The notes under the pieces are model-generated. The model was not told the DNA's origin and ran no database searches. It saw only the letters and a program-made list of their open reading frames with translations. Position numbers and translations under genes: made by a program. A stretch of 64,000 nt of DNA from Aphanocapsa lilacina HA4352-LM1 (GTDB taxonomy: Bacteria; Cyanobacteriota; Cyanobacteriia; Gloeobacterales; Gloeobacteraceae), in the NCBI GenBank assembly GCA_019359725.1, contig JAHHGR010000009.1, positions 19,731-83,730 of the forward strand, in the 5' to 3' direction. This document shows, piece by piece, positions 56,181-64,000 of this stretch. How positions within the stretch are numbered: the first letter of the stretch is position 1; each line of letters opens with the position of its first letter.

Positions 56181-56660
56181 TTAATCCACCACGACGGCAC
56201 CGGCCAGATAATGTTCGATTTGCTCGCGGCAGTCGCCGGTCAACCCTTCGGGCAGCGCTTCGAGGGCAAAAGCCGCCGCCCTCTCGATTTCCATTACGTC
56301 GCGCGGACGCATCTCGCCTTCGACGAACACCTCCATGACGATACACAGACTATGAAAGCGCGGGTCGCGCCTCGGGTCGGAGTAGACCCCCGTAAGACGT
56401 CCAAAGCCGAGTACCCGAAGGCCGCACTCTTCGAGCACCTCGCGCACAAGCGCCGTCTGCACTTTTTCGTTGGTGTCGATCAGTCCCCCAGGCAAAACCC
56501 AACCGCCCCGGTGCTGCTTGACCAGCACCAACCGCCCGTCGGGCAATCGGGGAATGGCGCGCACACCGACCAGCGGTCGGCTGAACAATAGACCGAGTAC
56601 GGTGCGGGCGATGTACCAGAACGTCGAGATTCGGCCCGGTTTTGCGGCAGTCCCAACCAA
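56181..56660 (-). CDS. NUDIX hydrolase
   Basis: The roughly 159-residue protein carries a perfect NUDIX box GLIDTNEKVQTALVREVLEE plus CGL, i.e. G-x5-E-x7-RE-V-x-EE-x-G-L. It hydrolyses a nucleoside diphosphate linked to some moiety; the substrate is unknown. A basic Trp-Tyr-Ile-Ala-Arg lead (about 12-30) may associate with membrane. The start is a TTG at 56660; the much longer frame to 57332 is antisense to the PRC-barrel gene and is rejected. The DUF423 gene follows closely. Confidence 0.82.
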   Translation of the reverse strand: MVGTAAKPGRISTFWYIARTVLGLLFSRPLVGVRAIPRLPDGRLVLVKQHRGGWVLPGGLIDTNEKVQTALVREVLEECGLRVLGFGRLTGVYSDPRRDPRFHSLCIVMEVFVEGEMRPRDVMEIERAAAFALEALPEGLTGDCREQIEHYLAGAVVVD

Positions 56661-56825
56661 ATGACCCCCACAGAAGCTTTTCGGGCTCCAGTCTAACAAC
56701 TCCCGAAGTCTGCCCTGGGAGGGAAGCTCAAAGAGAATTTTCCCAGCTATTCTCAAGTCAAGTCGGCACCGACATCCAGCGATTCGCGTCCGACGACCTG
56801 ACTTAGAAAACCAAGGGGACAAGCG

Positions 56826-57617
56826 ATGCTTTTCATTAGAGCCGATGATAGTGCATACGGCGATTCGGCCGTCGCCGAGCGTTTCGACAACCAAAGCCTG
56901 ATCAACGCCGACGACGAGAAGCTCGGCAGTGTCGACAAAGTCTTCGTGAACGTCAACGATGCCAACGATATCTACCTGGAAGCCAACCTCGGCGGCGGCT
57001 TTCTCGGATTGGGCAGCAAAGAATTTCTGGTGCCCGTGGGCAAATTGACCGCTCGCAGCGACGGCCGCTTCTTTCTGGACATGCCCAAAGACGAGACGAA
57101 GATGCAGGGCCGCCTCGTCCCCGGCGACGGCCAGGCCTTCCTCGAAGGCATCCTTGCTCCTCCCTACGGCTACGCCGAGGGTCCGAGCACGGGTATCAAA
57201 GAAGCGATTGGCGGCGGCACCGGTCTGCCGGGCGGCAATTTCGCCGGCAACGTGGGCGACTACGGCGGGCGCCGGGTGACCAGCAACACCGTCGATGCGC
57301 ACCAGGTCAAGATCACGGACCTCAAGGGCCATCGTCTGTACGAACCGGGCAACAACGAACAGTTCGGCACCATTGAAGAGGTCTACTGCGACCTGTCCAC
57401 CGGCGAGCCGAAGCTGCTAAAAATCCGCTACGGCGGCGATGCCCAGCCCGGCGGCTTCTTCAGTCTGTTCGGCGGCGGTCACGACGTGCTGGTGTCGCTT
57501 GATGCGCTCGTCAAGACCGGCGAGGAGTACTACCTGCGCGACCAGCAGGTGGCGCGGGTCATGCACAGCGCCGACGAAGAGCGGCCCGGCGAAGGTACCC
57601 CCGCGTTGGGGCTCTAG
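56826..57617 (+). CDS. PRC-barrel domain protein with two barrels
   Basis: The 263-residue soluble protein has two PRC-barrel-like parts: residues about 18-110 (LINADDEKLGSVDKVFVN, LEANLGGGFLGLGSKEFLVPV) and about 160-250 (HQVKITDLKGHRLYEPGN, FGTIEEVYCDLSTGEPKLLKIRY, then a GGGHDVLVSLDALV segment). The linker is Gly-rich. PRC-barrels occur in photosynthetic reaction-centre H subunits and RimM; stand-alone proteins of this type are common in stress-related loci. The gene is divergent from NUDIX and is closed by a perfect terminator. Function is unknown. Confidence 0.82.
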   Translation: MLFIRADDSAYGDSAVAERFDNQSLINADDEKLGSVDKVFVNVNDANDIYLEANLGGGFLGLGSKEFLVPVGKLTARSDGRFFLDMPKDETKMQGRLVPGDGQAFLEGILAPPYGYAEGPSTGIKEAIGGGTGLPGGNFAGNVGDYGGRRVTSNTVDAHQVKITDLKGHRLYEPGNNEQFGTIEEVYCDLSTGEPKLLKIRYGGDAQPGGFFSLFGGGHDVLVSLDALVKTGEEYYLRDQQVARVMHSADEERPGEGTPALGL

Positions 57618-57638
57618 CGTACTGACGTACGTAAAGGA

Positions 57639-57680
57639 GCAGACCGGCTGACTAGAAGTCAGCCGGTCTGCTTGCGTTTT
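57639..57680 (+). terminator. Perfect 15-bp terminator hairpin
   Basis: GCAGACCGGCTGACT (57639-57653) and its exact complement (57657-57671) enclose an AGA loop; TTGCGTTTT follows. It ends the PRC-barrel transcript. Confidence 0.78.
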
Positions 57681-57868
57681 GGGACCATTGTTACATCTAC
57701 TTCAATGCAAAGCTTCGCGCCACCGTCCACACTTGTACCAAGGGCAACGTCCGGATCCGACTGCGGTCCTCACCAAACGTCACGTCCTTTGGATAAGATG
57801 AGTTCGCAGTTTTTTTTGAGTATTGATAGCGTCAAATGTGAACACGACGCCCTTCAGTGCCAGCTGCT

Positions 57869-58048
57869 CTATTCGGGCAACGCTTTGATCTCGTTACTTT
57901 TTTGGTCGACTTGCCGAGGAGCGACGATCCAGCCACGTTCGACCAGATAGGCATGGACGATCTGGATAGCGGCATGGGGTTCGCTGGTTGGGTTGTTGTG
58001 CTGCACGCAGTAGGAGCCCTTGAGTACTTTGCCAGAGACGTTGTGCAG
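57869..58048 (-). pseudogene. C-terminal fragment of an unrecognised gene
   Basis: The minus strand has a 60-codon open frame without start, bounded upstream by an in-frame TGA at 58049-58051. It reads as a real C-terminus: VLKGSYCVQHNNPTSEPHAA, then IVHAYLVERGWIVAPRQV and a KALPE end. Family not recognised. The rest of the 480-bp gap (57681-58098) shows nothing else. Confidence 0.45.
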
Positions 58049-58098
58049 TCACGCACCACCGCCCGGTTTAAGGATGGCAGGTAGGCAAAAAAGTCTTC

Positions 58099-59637
58099 TC
58101 AGCGTGGCCCCCCAATCTGCCAGGCAAGATCGGCCACCGCTTCGATGGGTACGGATTGAACGAAAGCGGTGCCGTCCATCTGCCACAGGGCATTGCTGCC
58201 GGTGGCCGTGTTGCGCCAGAGGATGTCGGGTTTGCCGTCGCCACTGAAGTCTCCCGCCCCGGCGCTTTGCCAGCCCAGATCGCCCACCGACGGTACAGAA
58301 ACGCTGCTCAAAAAAGCAAGGCCGTTCATCTTCCAGATGGCATTGGCACCAGTGGCCGTGTTGCGCCAGAGGATGTCCGGGGTGCCGTTGGCATCGAAGT
58401 CGCCCGTGCCACCGATTTGCCAGCCCAGATCGGCGACCGCCTGTAAAGTGACGGCCGCTCGGTAGACCGCTCCGTCCATCAACCAGACGGAATTGGCACC
58501 AGTGGCTTGATTGCGCCAGAGGATATCGGGTTTGCCGTCGAAGTTGAAGTCCGCCGCCCCGGCAATCTGCCACTTCGGATCGCCCACCGTGGGCAGGGAA
58601 ATAGCCGCGCGGTACTTCGTGCCGTCCATAAACCAGACGGAGTTGGCGCCGGTTTTGGTGTTGCGCCAGAGAATGTCGGGCTTGCCGTCGAAATCGAAAT
58701 CGGCCGTCCCGACCGACCGCCAGTTGGGATCTGAAACGGCGGGTAGTTCCACGACTGCGGAGCGGGCTGAACCGTTCATCAGCCAGACGGTATTCCTGCC
58801 GTTGGCACCGTTGCGCCAGAGAATGTCCCATTGGCCGTCGTCGCTGAAATCGCTTTTGGGGTTGCCTGCGAGGCTTGCAACCCGCAGCGCCTCGAACCAG
58901 CGCTCGGCAATCTTGGCGTAGCCCTCGGCGTCGGGGTGCACCACGTCCGCCAGATCGTCGGTGGTCAGGGCGCTGTAGATGTCCACGTAGACGACTTTTT
59001 TGCCCTGGAGGACCTTGCCGTTCACGAGGCCGGGAATAGCAGCGTTGTAATCGAGCACCCGCTGGTTGATTGCACTGTCGTCGGCGGGCGGGATCGAAGC
59101 GACGTAGAGCCGGGCGGTGGGACGCAGTGCGACAATCTGATCCATCAGACCGCTCAGCCGCGTCGGTGCACCGCCCGGCTCGTTGTTTTTTTCGATGTCG
59201 TTGGTGCCGATGAGCAAGAGCACCGTCTCCGGTTTGTACGCAGGCAGCCAGGTGCTGATATTCTCCGCAATTTGATCGATAAAGTAGCCGGGATGGCCCT
59301 CGTGGTTTTTGTCGCTCAGGCTAGATGGACCGCTCGTTTGAGAACCGATAAAATCGACATCGCTACCCTCAGAAACCAGACTGTCCCACAGGTTGGTGCG
59401 GTAGCCTCCCGAAACGGTATAACCCTCGGTAATCGAATCTCCCAAGGGCATAACTTTTGCCGGATTTCCCGGTAGAACCTGTGCAAGCGCAGGCGCTCCG
59501 AAGCCACTTCTGGCAAGCAGCGCGACAAAAACCCAGATGCGGATCGAAGTCTTGATGTAACAACCCAGCCTTGAATAGCCAGTGCCTTCCCTGCAGAATC
59601 TTCCAGTTTTTGAGGGGTTTATCTTATAGGAATTCAT
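58099..59637 (-). CDS. Secreted SGNH hydrolase with VCBS/FG-GAP-type repeats
   Basis: The 512-residue protein has a signal region (about 25-53, ending ALA), an SGNH/GDSL esterase-like domain (about 60-255) with the catalytic Ser in PLGDSITEG, the Gly in SGGY, the Asn in IGTNDI and the Asp-His pair in VVHPDAEGY, and then five repeats of about 46 residues, each with a core DFDFDGKPDILWRN, the calcium-binding-like VCBS/FG-GAP pattern. It would be an extracellular esterase or deacetylase with a repeat-based binding tail. Repeats are very similar at DNA level (from about 58160 to 58860), so recent duplication is likely. Confidence 0.88.
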   Translation of the reverse strand: MNSYKINPSKTGRFCREGTGYSRLGCYIKTSIRIWVFVALLARSGFGAPALAQVLPGNPAKVMPLGDSITEGYTVSGGYRTNLWDSLVSEGSDVDFIGSQTSGPSSLSDKNHEGHPGYFIDQIAENISTWLPAYKPETVLLLIGTNDIEKNNEPGGAPTRLSGLMDQIVALRPTARLYVASIPPADDSAINQRVLDYNAAIPGLVNGKVLQGKKVVYVDIYSALTTDDLADVVHPDAEGYAKIAERWFEALRVASLAGNPKSDFSDDGQWDILWRNGANGRNTVWLMNGSARSAVVELPAVSDPNWRSVGTADFDFDGKPDILWRNTKTGANSVWFMDGTKYRAAISLPTVGDPKWQIAGAADFNFDGKPDILWRNQATGANSVWLMDGAVYRAAVTLQAVADLGWQIGGTGDFDANGTPDILWRNTATGANAIWKMNGLAFLSSVSVPSVGDLGWQSAGAGDFSGDGKPDILWRNTATGSNALWQMDGTAFVQSVPIEAVADLAWQIGGPR

Positions 59638-59907
59638 GGAGAAAACGACCTACTCGCCAACCTGGTTTACTGAATGTAGAGCCACCTTCGAGCCTGACAT
59701 GAAAATACAAAATTGTGAATCGAGCGAACCACCTAGGCAGTTGCACGCAATTTCCGCCCGTCCGCTTTCTAGAACCACTGAATCGACCCCAATGATTGGG
59801 CTGTTCGCGTGGGAGATTCCGGCGTGTTGTCGGTTGACAGGCCGCCATGCCTGGCGCTCTTAGGTTTGTACTTCTAGGCACCCGTGAAAATGCGGTATTT
59901 TGTGCCC

Positions 59908-60966
59908 ATGCAGATGAAACGTCGAGCAGTAGTGTTGGGCGGTGCTCTGGCAAGCGGTCTGGGGGCCTTCCCTGCCCTTGCTCAGGCAGTCGGTAGGCCC
60001 GTAGTCGTCGCCAGTGCCAACGGCCTTGCCGCCACCGAAACAGCAATAGCACGGCTGAAGGCCGGGGCCGACACGCTGGATGCCGTCGTGGCGGGGGTGA
60101 ACCTGGTCGAGGACGACCCGGAGGATATGACTGTCGGTTATGGCGGCTTGCCCAACGAGGAGGGCGAGGTGGAACTGGACGCGAGTGTAATGCACGGTCC
60201 TACCAGTCGGGCCGGGGCGGTCGCCTCACTCAAGCAGATCAAAAATCCGTCCAAAGTGGCGAAGCTGGTTATGGAACGCACGGACCATGTGCTGCTGGTG
60301 GGCGAAGGTGCTTTGCGCTTTGCTGTGGCCCACGGTTTTGCCAAACAGGATCTGCTCACTGAAAAGGCCCGCACCGTCTGGCTGCGCTGGAAAGAAACGA
60401 TGAGCGACAAGGACGACTGGGGACCGGGACTCGCCGACCCGGGTGAGGCCGCCCAGGCGGCGATGGCCGACTGGATCATCGCCGACCGGCTCACCGGCAC
60501 GATCAACTGCCTGGCGGTGGATGGGCGTGGAGACATTTCGGGGGTGACCACCACCAGCGGCCTAGCTTTTAAGATCCCAGGAAGGGTCGGCGATTCGCCT
60601 CTCATCGGTTGCGGGCTGTTCGTCGACAACGCTGTGGGGGCGGCGGGCTCCACCGGCCGGGGCGAGGAGTGCATCAAGATTAACGGCGCCCACACGATCG
60701 TCGAAGGGATGCGCCGGGGGCTCTCCCCCACCGACGCCTGCCTGGAGGCGCTCAAGCGGGTGGCGGCCCACTACAGCGGCGATCGGCGCAAACTCGCCCA
60801 GTTCAACCTGCACTTTTATGCTCTGGCTAAAAGCGGTGCCCACGGGGCCGCCTCGCTGTGGGGCACCTACGGCAGTAAGCCCAAACGCAGCCGCTACGCA
60901 GTGAGCGACGGGGACGGCAGCCGCCTGCTCGACAGTGCCTATCTATTCGAGGTGCCGGGACGCTAA
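59908..60966 (+). CDS. N-terminal-nucleophile asparaginase (glycosylasparaginase/isoaspartyl peptidase family)
   Basis: The 352-residue product has a twin-arginine-like signal (KRRAVVLGGALASG) with cleavage near ALAQA. The Ntn-type domain has the catalytic Thr in GDISGVTTTSG, followed by KIPGRVGDSPLIGCGLFVDN, the family signature around the autocleaved nucleophile. The enzyme cuts itself into alpha and beta chains and hydrolyses asparagine-linked sugars or isoaspartyl peptides. It is exported, unlike the asparaginase at 40673. Starts at 59884 (GTG) or 59890 (ATG) are also possible. The start region is preceded by about 270 bases shared with the divergent SGNH gene. Confidence 0.88.
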   Translation: MQMKRRAVVLGGALASGLGAFPALAQAVGRPVVVASANGLAATETAIARLKAGADTLDAVVAGVNLVEDDPEDMTVGYGGLPNEEGEVELDASVMHGPTSRAGAVASLKQIKNPSKVAKLVMERTDHVLLVGEGALRFAVAHGFAKQDLLTEKARTVWLRWKETMSDKDDWGPGLADPGEAAQAAMADWIIADRLTGTINCLAVDGRGDISGVTTTSGLAFKIPGRVGDSPLIGCGLFVDNAVGAAGSTGRGEECIKINGAHTIVEGMRRGLSPTDACLEALKRVAAHYSGDRRKLAQFNLHFYALAKSGAHGAASLWGTYGSKPKRSRYAVSDGDGSRLLDSAYLFEVPGR

Positions 60967-61533
60967 GCGCCGACCGCCTTGAGCAGATCGCTGACCGATT
61001 GCTGTAGGCGCTGATCGATCTCTTCATCGAGCACGGTGCTGCCGTCGGCCTGGCGTTGGATCTGCTTATCCACCGCATACACTCCCTTCAGCCAATGTCC
61101 CGCTCCCAGTTCAGACAGCACTGGTTCGAGGGCGTAGTCGATGGCGAGCAGATGGGCGAGCGTACCGCCGGTGGCGATGGGCAGCACGGCTTTGCCCAAG
61201 AGGGCTTTTTGCGGCAGTAGGTCCAAAAAACTCTTGAGCAATCCGGTGTAGGCCGCCTTGTAGATGGGAGTCGCGACAATCAGCCCGTCCGCCTGCTCAA
61301 GCAGCGCCTTCGGCCCATCAAGAGCAGGACTGTCGAAGCGGGCAAAGACCAGCACCTCGGGCGGCAGATCGCGCACGGCAATCACATCCGCCTCGATACC
61401 CGACGGTAGAAACCTGATGGCGTGCTCGATCTAAAGAATAGGTCCGCAAAGGGTGCGAGGGGCTGCCGGAAATAGCCAGGATACGAGCTACAGCAATGTC
61501 TCCTGAAAAAACAGGGTGGATGCGGACGCGCAT
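60963..61533 (-). pseudogene. ssuE: SsuE-type NADPH:FMN reductase, frameshifted
   Basis: The coding sequence is in two frames. The first 19 conserved residues (ARILAISGSPSHPLRTYSL) read in one frame to about 61437; the rest, from EHAIRFLPSGIEADVIAVRD to the C-terminus, reads in the next. Removing one base (G) in TTAGATCGAGCAC restores the family sequence, so this is a +1 frameshift. The start region also has no good start codon after its CAGGAGA site. The intact product would be a flavin reductase that feeds FMNH2 to a sulfonate monooxygenase. It may be a pseudogene or a sequence error. It ends on the asparaginase stop, with overlapping codons. Confidence 0.78.
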
Positions 61534-61768
61534 GCGTAAGTATTCTACGTCTACCCGGGCCGGCCGATGAACCTACCTTGACATACTCCGGCAAATTGGT
61601 AGATTAATGAGACTTAGCGGCCGATGGGTTACGCGTGGATCAGCTCCGACCTTCGTACTTCGCATGGGTTGTGGGTCGGTTTCATACTTATCGTCGGCAC
61701 ATATTGGGTGGCGTAGCGCCAGGGTGCTGTTCGACCGGCAGGCGGTGTCTATCGAGGGGGTAAAGTCC

Positions 61769-62563
61769 GTGATCAAACTGGCAAATGACTGGCGCAGGTG
61801 GCCCGGAATGGCCTGGCTGGTGCCCGTGGCGCTGCTCGTTCTCTGGCAGTGGACAGCCCAAAGCGGCTTTTTGGCCAGCCGCATCCTGCCGGCTCCCCTC
61901 GCGGTCATCGAAGCCGCCTTCGACCTCGCCCGCAAAGGCGAATTGCTCCAGCATATCGGGGTGAGTTTCGCTCGCGCGGTCTGCGGGTTTTTGGTGGGCG
62001 GCGGCATCGCCTTTGCCCTCGGGTTGCTCAACGGCGTCTCGCGCACCTCCGAGACGCTGCTGGATACGACCGTGCAGATGATCCGCAACATTCCGCACCT
62101 GGCGCTGATTCCCCTGGTGATTCTCTGGTTTGGTATCGGCGAGGAAGCTAAGGTTTTTCTGGTAGCCCTTGGGGTGTTCTTCCCGATTTACATCAATACC
62201 TATCACGGCATGCGCACCGTCGATCCGGGCGTGATCGAGATGGGCAGAGTCTACGGCCTCGGGCCGGCCGCCCTTTTCTGGCAGATTTTGCTTCCTGGGG
62301 CGCTGCCTTCGATTTTGATCGGCGTGCGCTTTGCACTGGGGGTGATGTGGTTGACGCTCATCGTCGCTGAGACGATCGCCTCGGATGCGGGCATCGGCTA
62401 TATGGCGATGAACGCCCGCGAATTTATGCAGACCGACGTGGTCGTCTTCAGCGTCCTGCTGTATGCGCTGTTGGGCAAGCTGGCGGATGCGACGGCGAGG
62501 CTTGCGGAGCGGCGATGGCTGCAGTGGCACCCAAATTACGCGCACGGCCGGGAGGGCGCATGA
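61769..62563 (+). CDS. ssuC: Aliphatic sulfonate/nitrate ABC transporter permease
   Basis: The 264-residue inner-membrane permease has about six helices and the EAA loop motif ([25 protein letters not shown] in parts), as in SsuC/TauC/NrtB. A GTG start at 61769 follows GAGGGGG. It overlaps ssuB by ATGA. It would move aliphatic sulfonates or taurine; the neighbouring SsuE and TSUP genes support a sulfur role over nitrate. No binding protein is adjacent; the closest candidate is at 52085. Confidence 0.86.
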   Translation: MIKLANDWRRWPGMAWLVPVALLVLWQWTAQSGFLASRILPAPLAVIEAAFDLARKGELLQHIGVSFARAVCGFLVGGGIAFALGLLNGVSRTSETLLDTTVQMIRNIPHLALIPLVILWFGIGEEAKVFLVALGVFFPIYINTYHGMRTVDPGVIEMGRVYGLGPAALFWQILLPGALPSILIGVRFALGVMWLTLIVAETIASDAGIGYMAMNAREFMQTDVVVFSVLLYALLGKLADATARLAERRWLQWHPNYAHGREGA

Positions 62564-63339
62564 CGGCGGCGGGAGTGCGCTTAGAAATCACGGATCTGGG
62601 CAAGCGCTTCGGCAGCCGCATGGTGCTGGGCGGAGTGAATCTGAAGGTGGAGGCGGGCGAATTTGTAGCGGTGATCGGCCGCAGCGGCTGTGGCAAGAGC
62701 ACGCTGCTCAGGCTGGTAGCCGGGTTGGAGCAGCCTACCATGGGTCGGATCTACCTCGATGGGCGGCTCAGTCGAGGGCTCGATCCGACCGTCAAAGTCA
62801 TGTTTCAAGATGAGCGCCTCTTGATGTGGAAGCGGGTGCTCGACAATGTCGCCCTGGGTCTGGGGGGCAAAGACCGCGAGCGGGCGCAGCGGGTGCTCGC
62901 CCAGGTGGGTCTTGCGGAACGCGCCGGGGACTGGCCCCGGATGCTCTCCGGCGGTCAGCGCCAGCGCGTGGCCCTCGCCCGCGCCCTGGTCAACCAGCCG
63001 CGGCTATTGTTGCTCGACGAACCGCTCGGCGCCCTCGACGCCCTGACCCGCCTGGAGATGCAGCGGCTGATCGAACAACTCTGGCAGGTAAACGGCTTTA
63101 CGGCTTTGCTGGTCACCCACGACGTGCAGGAAGCGGTGGCCCTGTGCGATCGGGTGGTGCTCATCGAGCAGGGACGGCCGTCGCTGGATATGCCGGTGAA
63201 TCTGCCCCGGCCCCGCGTGCGCAGCAGCCCGCACTTTGCCGCCCTGGTCGGGGAGATTCTTGAGCGGGTGATGAGCGGCACCGAAGCGCCCCTCAAAAGC
63301 GGCAGAACCGTTCCTGCCTCCGGGAGGGAGACCACTTGA
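62560..63339 (+). CDS. ssuB: Aliphatic sulfonate/nitrate ABC transporter ATPase
   Basis: The 259-residue ATPase has Walker [10 protein letters not shown], a Q-loop [11 protein letters not shown] of SsuB/NrtD type, signature LSGGQRQR, Walker B LLLLDEP, and H-loop VTHDV. It starts at ATG 62560 overlapping ssuC. Its stop overlaps the start of the short frame that follows. It powers the SsuC importer. Confidence 0.92.
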   Translation: MTAAGVRLEITDLGKRFGSRMVLGGVNLKVEAGEFVAVIGRSGCGKSTLLRLVAGLEQPTMGRIYLDGRLSRGLDPTVKVMFQDERLLMWKRVLDNVALGLGGKDRERAQRVLAQVGLAERAGDWPRMLSGGQRQRVALARALVNQPRLLLLDEPLGALDALTRLEMQRLIEQLWQVNGFTALLVTHDVQEAVALCDRVVLIEQGRPSLDMPVNLPRPRVRSSPHFAALVGEILERVMSGTEAPLKSGRTVPASGRETT

Positions 63340-63476
63340 GCACTGGGGTTTTGCCCGCTTTTGAGCGAGAGTTGGGTGGGCCGGGCGCCTGGACGGCCGC
63401 GACGCTCGCTACCCACGACTGGCGCGAACCGGTGAATGCTTCCTGCCGCCCGGTGTTCTGCGAACCTGCGCGATGA
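63336..63476 (+). pseudogene. 46-residue frame coupled to ssuB, possible TauD-type dioxygenase start
   Basis: A TTG at 63336 overlaps the ssuB stop (TTGA) and GGGAGGGAG lies 6 bases before it, so translation is likely. The 46 residues (ELGGPGAWTAATLATHDWREP and on) recall the N-terminus of TauD/TfdA-family dioxygenases, but the frame ends by TGA at 63474-63476 and the TSUP gene follows. It may be a cut-off taurine/sulfonate dioxygenase, or a small protein. Similarity is by eye and weak. Confidence 0.35.
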
Positions 63477-63489
63477 GTGGGTTGGAGGG

Positions 63490-63882
63490 ATGTTTTTTTT
63501 GTTCGCAGCGGCCTGGGTGGGCGGCGTGCTCAACACGGTGGCCGGCGGGGGCGGGCTCATCGTCTTTCCGGCGTTGCTGTTTGTGGGCTTGCCGCCTATA
63601 CAGGCGAATGCCACGGCTACCTGCGCTTCCTGGCCAGGCCACATCGCCGGCATTGCCGCCTACCGCAAGGAGTTACAGACCCAACGGCGTCTACTCTGGT
63701 GGTTCGGGGGGATCGGTGTTCTGGGCGGCTGGCTTGGTGCCTTGCTGCTGCTGCATATCCCCACCGGGATGTTCGCGAAATTCCTGCCGTTTCTGATGCT
63801 TTTTTCGACGCTGGTTTTTGCCTGCTCCGGGGCCGTCGGCTTTGATATTCATCGGCGCTTGCCTCCGGTATGCGGGGCCCAT
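63490..63882 (+). pseudogene. TSUP-family (TauE/SafE) sulfite/sulfonate exporter, cut by an insertion
   Basis: The frame has the start of a TSUP protein: MFFLFAAAWVGGVLNTVAGGGGLI (in parts), then ALLFVGLPPIQANATA and a YRKEL loop, with four membrane segments in about 125 residues. Normal members have about 250-270 residues and eight helices. Similarity ends near 63865 where the IS30-type element begins, and only 13 foreign residues follow to the stop at 63907. GGAGGG directly precedes the ATG. A longer start is at 63436. The gene fits the sulfonate cluster, exporting sulfite or sulfoacetate. Confidence 0.75.
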
Positions 63883-64000
63883 TCAAGTTTGAAGTGCAAC
63901 AGCACCTGACTGAGCTAAGAATACCTCCCGTGGTGTCCGATAACCAAGCACTTTTCGCGGGCGGTCATTGATCATGTCCATTGCCCTTTGCACCTGCTCA
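63883..64000 (-). mobile_element. IS30-family element, left end and transposase C-terminus
   Basis: The minus strand from the window edge to the stop at 63883-63885 reads QVQRAMDMINDRPRKVLGYR, then TPREVF and a short tail. This is the C-terminus of IS30-type transposases (NDRPRKxLGYRTP). The rest lies outside the window. The element's end, ATTCAAGTTTGAAGTGCAAC from 63881, sits a few bases past the point where the exporter similarity stops, so insertion has cut that gene. The DDE Glu motif is not included in the visible part. Confidence 0.85.

Noticed and set aside
56661..57332. N-terminal extension of the NUDIX frame to 383 residues
   Set aside because: It runs antisense to the PRC-barrel gene, whose domains and terminator are clear; the family part starts at about 56660.

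Overview
The window is about 64 kb of GC-rich, gene-dense bacterial chromosome. I infer a deep-branching cyanobacterium of the Gloeobacter type; this rests on gene content and was not confirmed by any search. Pointers are the asd-dapA-rnj (RNase J) operon, a DUF3134 acidic protein, a lipid-A-disaccharide-synthase-related protein of the cyanobacterial type next to a large TamB, a FutABC-type iron transporter, near absence of the HIP1 octamer (two copies seen), and many GTG/TTG starts. No tRNA, rRNA or CRISPR array was found.

Left part (0-12.5 kb): a zinc-ribbon-anchored phosphate-binding-like protein, a secreted protein, a gamma-glutamylcyclotransferase-like protein, a truncated ABC exporter fragment, and an OmpR-type regulator whose kinase has lost its 5' part at a rearrangement breakpoint near 4795. 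Beyond the breakpoint come the headless end of another gene and a run of four hairpins ending in a terminator, then priA, a Rieske oxygenase pair, an SRPBCC protein, a peroxiredoxin and rpiA. Upstream of rpiA, on the same strand, sit the most interesting genes: a stand-alone borosin-type peptide backbone N-methyltransferase (11617-12420) and a 78-residue precursor with a hydrophobic C-terminal core (11329-11565). This is a split borosin RiPP system, divergent from a hybrid histidine kinase, with a perfect inverted repeat between them.

Middle part (12.5-41.6 kb): hybrid kinase, corA, a type I topoisomerase, asd-dapA-rnj, a CHASE3 hybrid kinase, a ferric-iron ABC operon behind a near-consensus promoter, an acidic repeat protein, tandem secreted paralogues, rlmN, a stand-alone rpoB (no rpoC1 after it), a hemerythrin-like protein, Hsp33 and an orphan LivG-type ATPase. 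Two gene graveyards (32.8-33.3 kb and 39.9-40.6 kb) hold fragments of transposases (IS256 and IS3 types), an antitoxin and oxidoreductases.

Right part (41.6-64 kb): an envelope block (LpxB-related protein, TamB), ssb, a nitrilase-family amidase, an SdhB plus HdrB-like CCG subunit pair, small conserved proteins, an orphan sulfonate/nitrate-type binding protein, rhodanese, an EgtC-like amidotransferase, NUDIX, PRC-barrel, an SGNH hydrolase with VCBS-type repeats, an Ntn-type asparaginase, and a decaying sulfonate cluster: frameshifted ssuE, intact ssuC and ssuB, a short fragment, and a TSUP exporter gene cut by an IS30-type element that runs off the window end.
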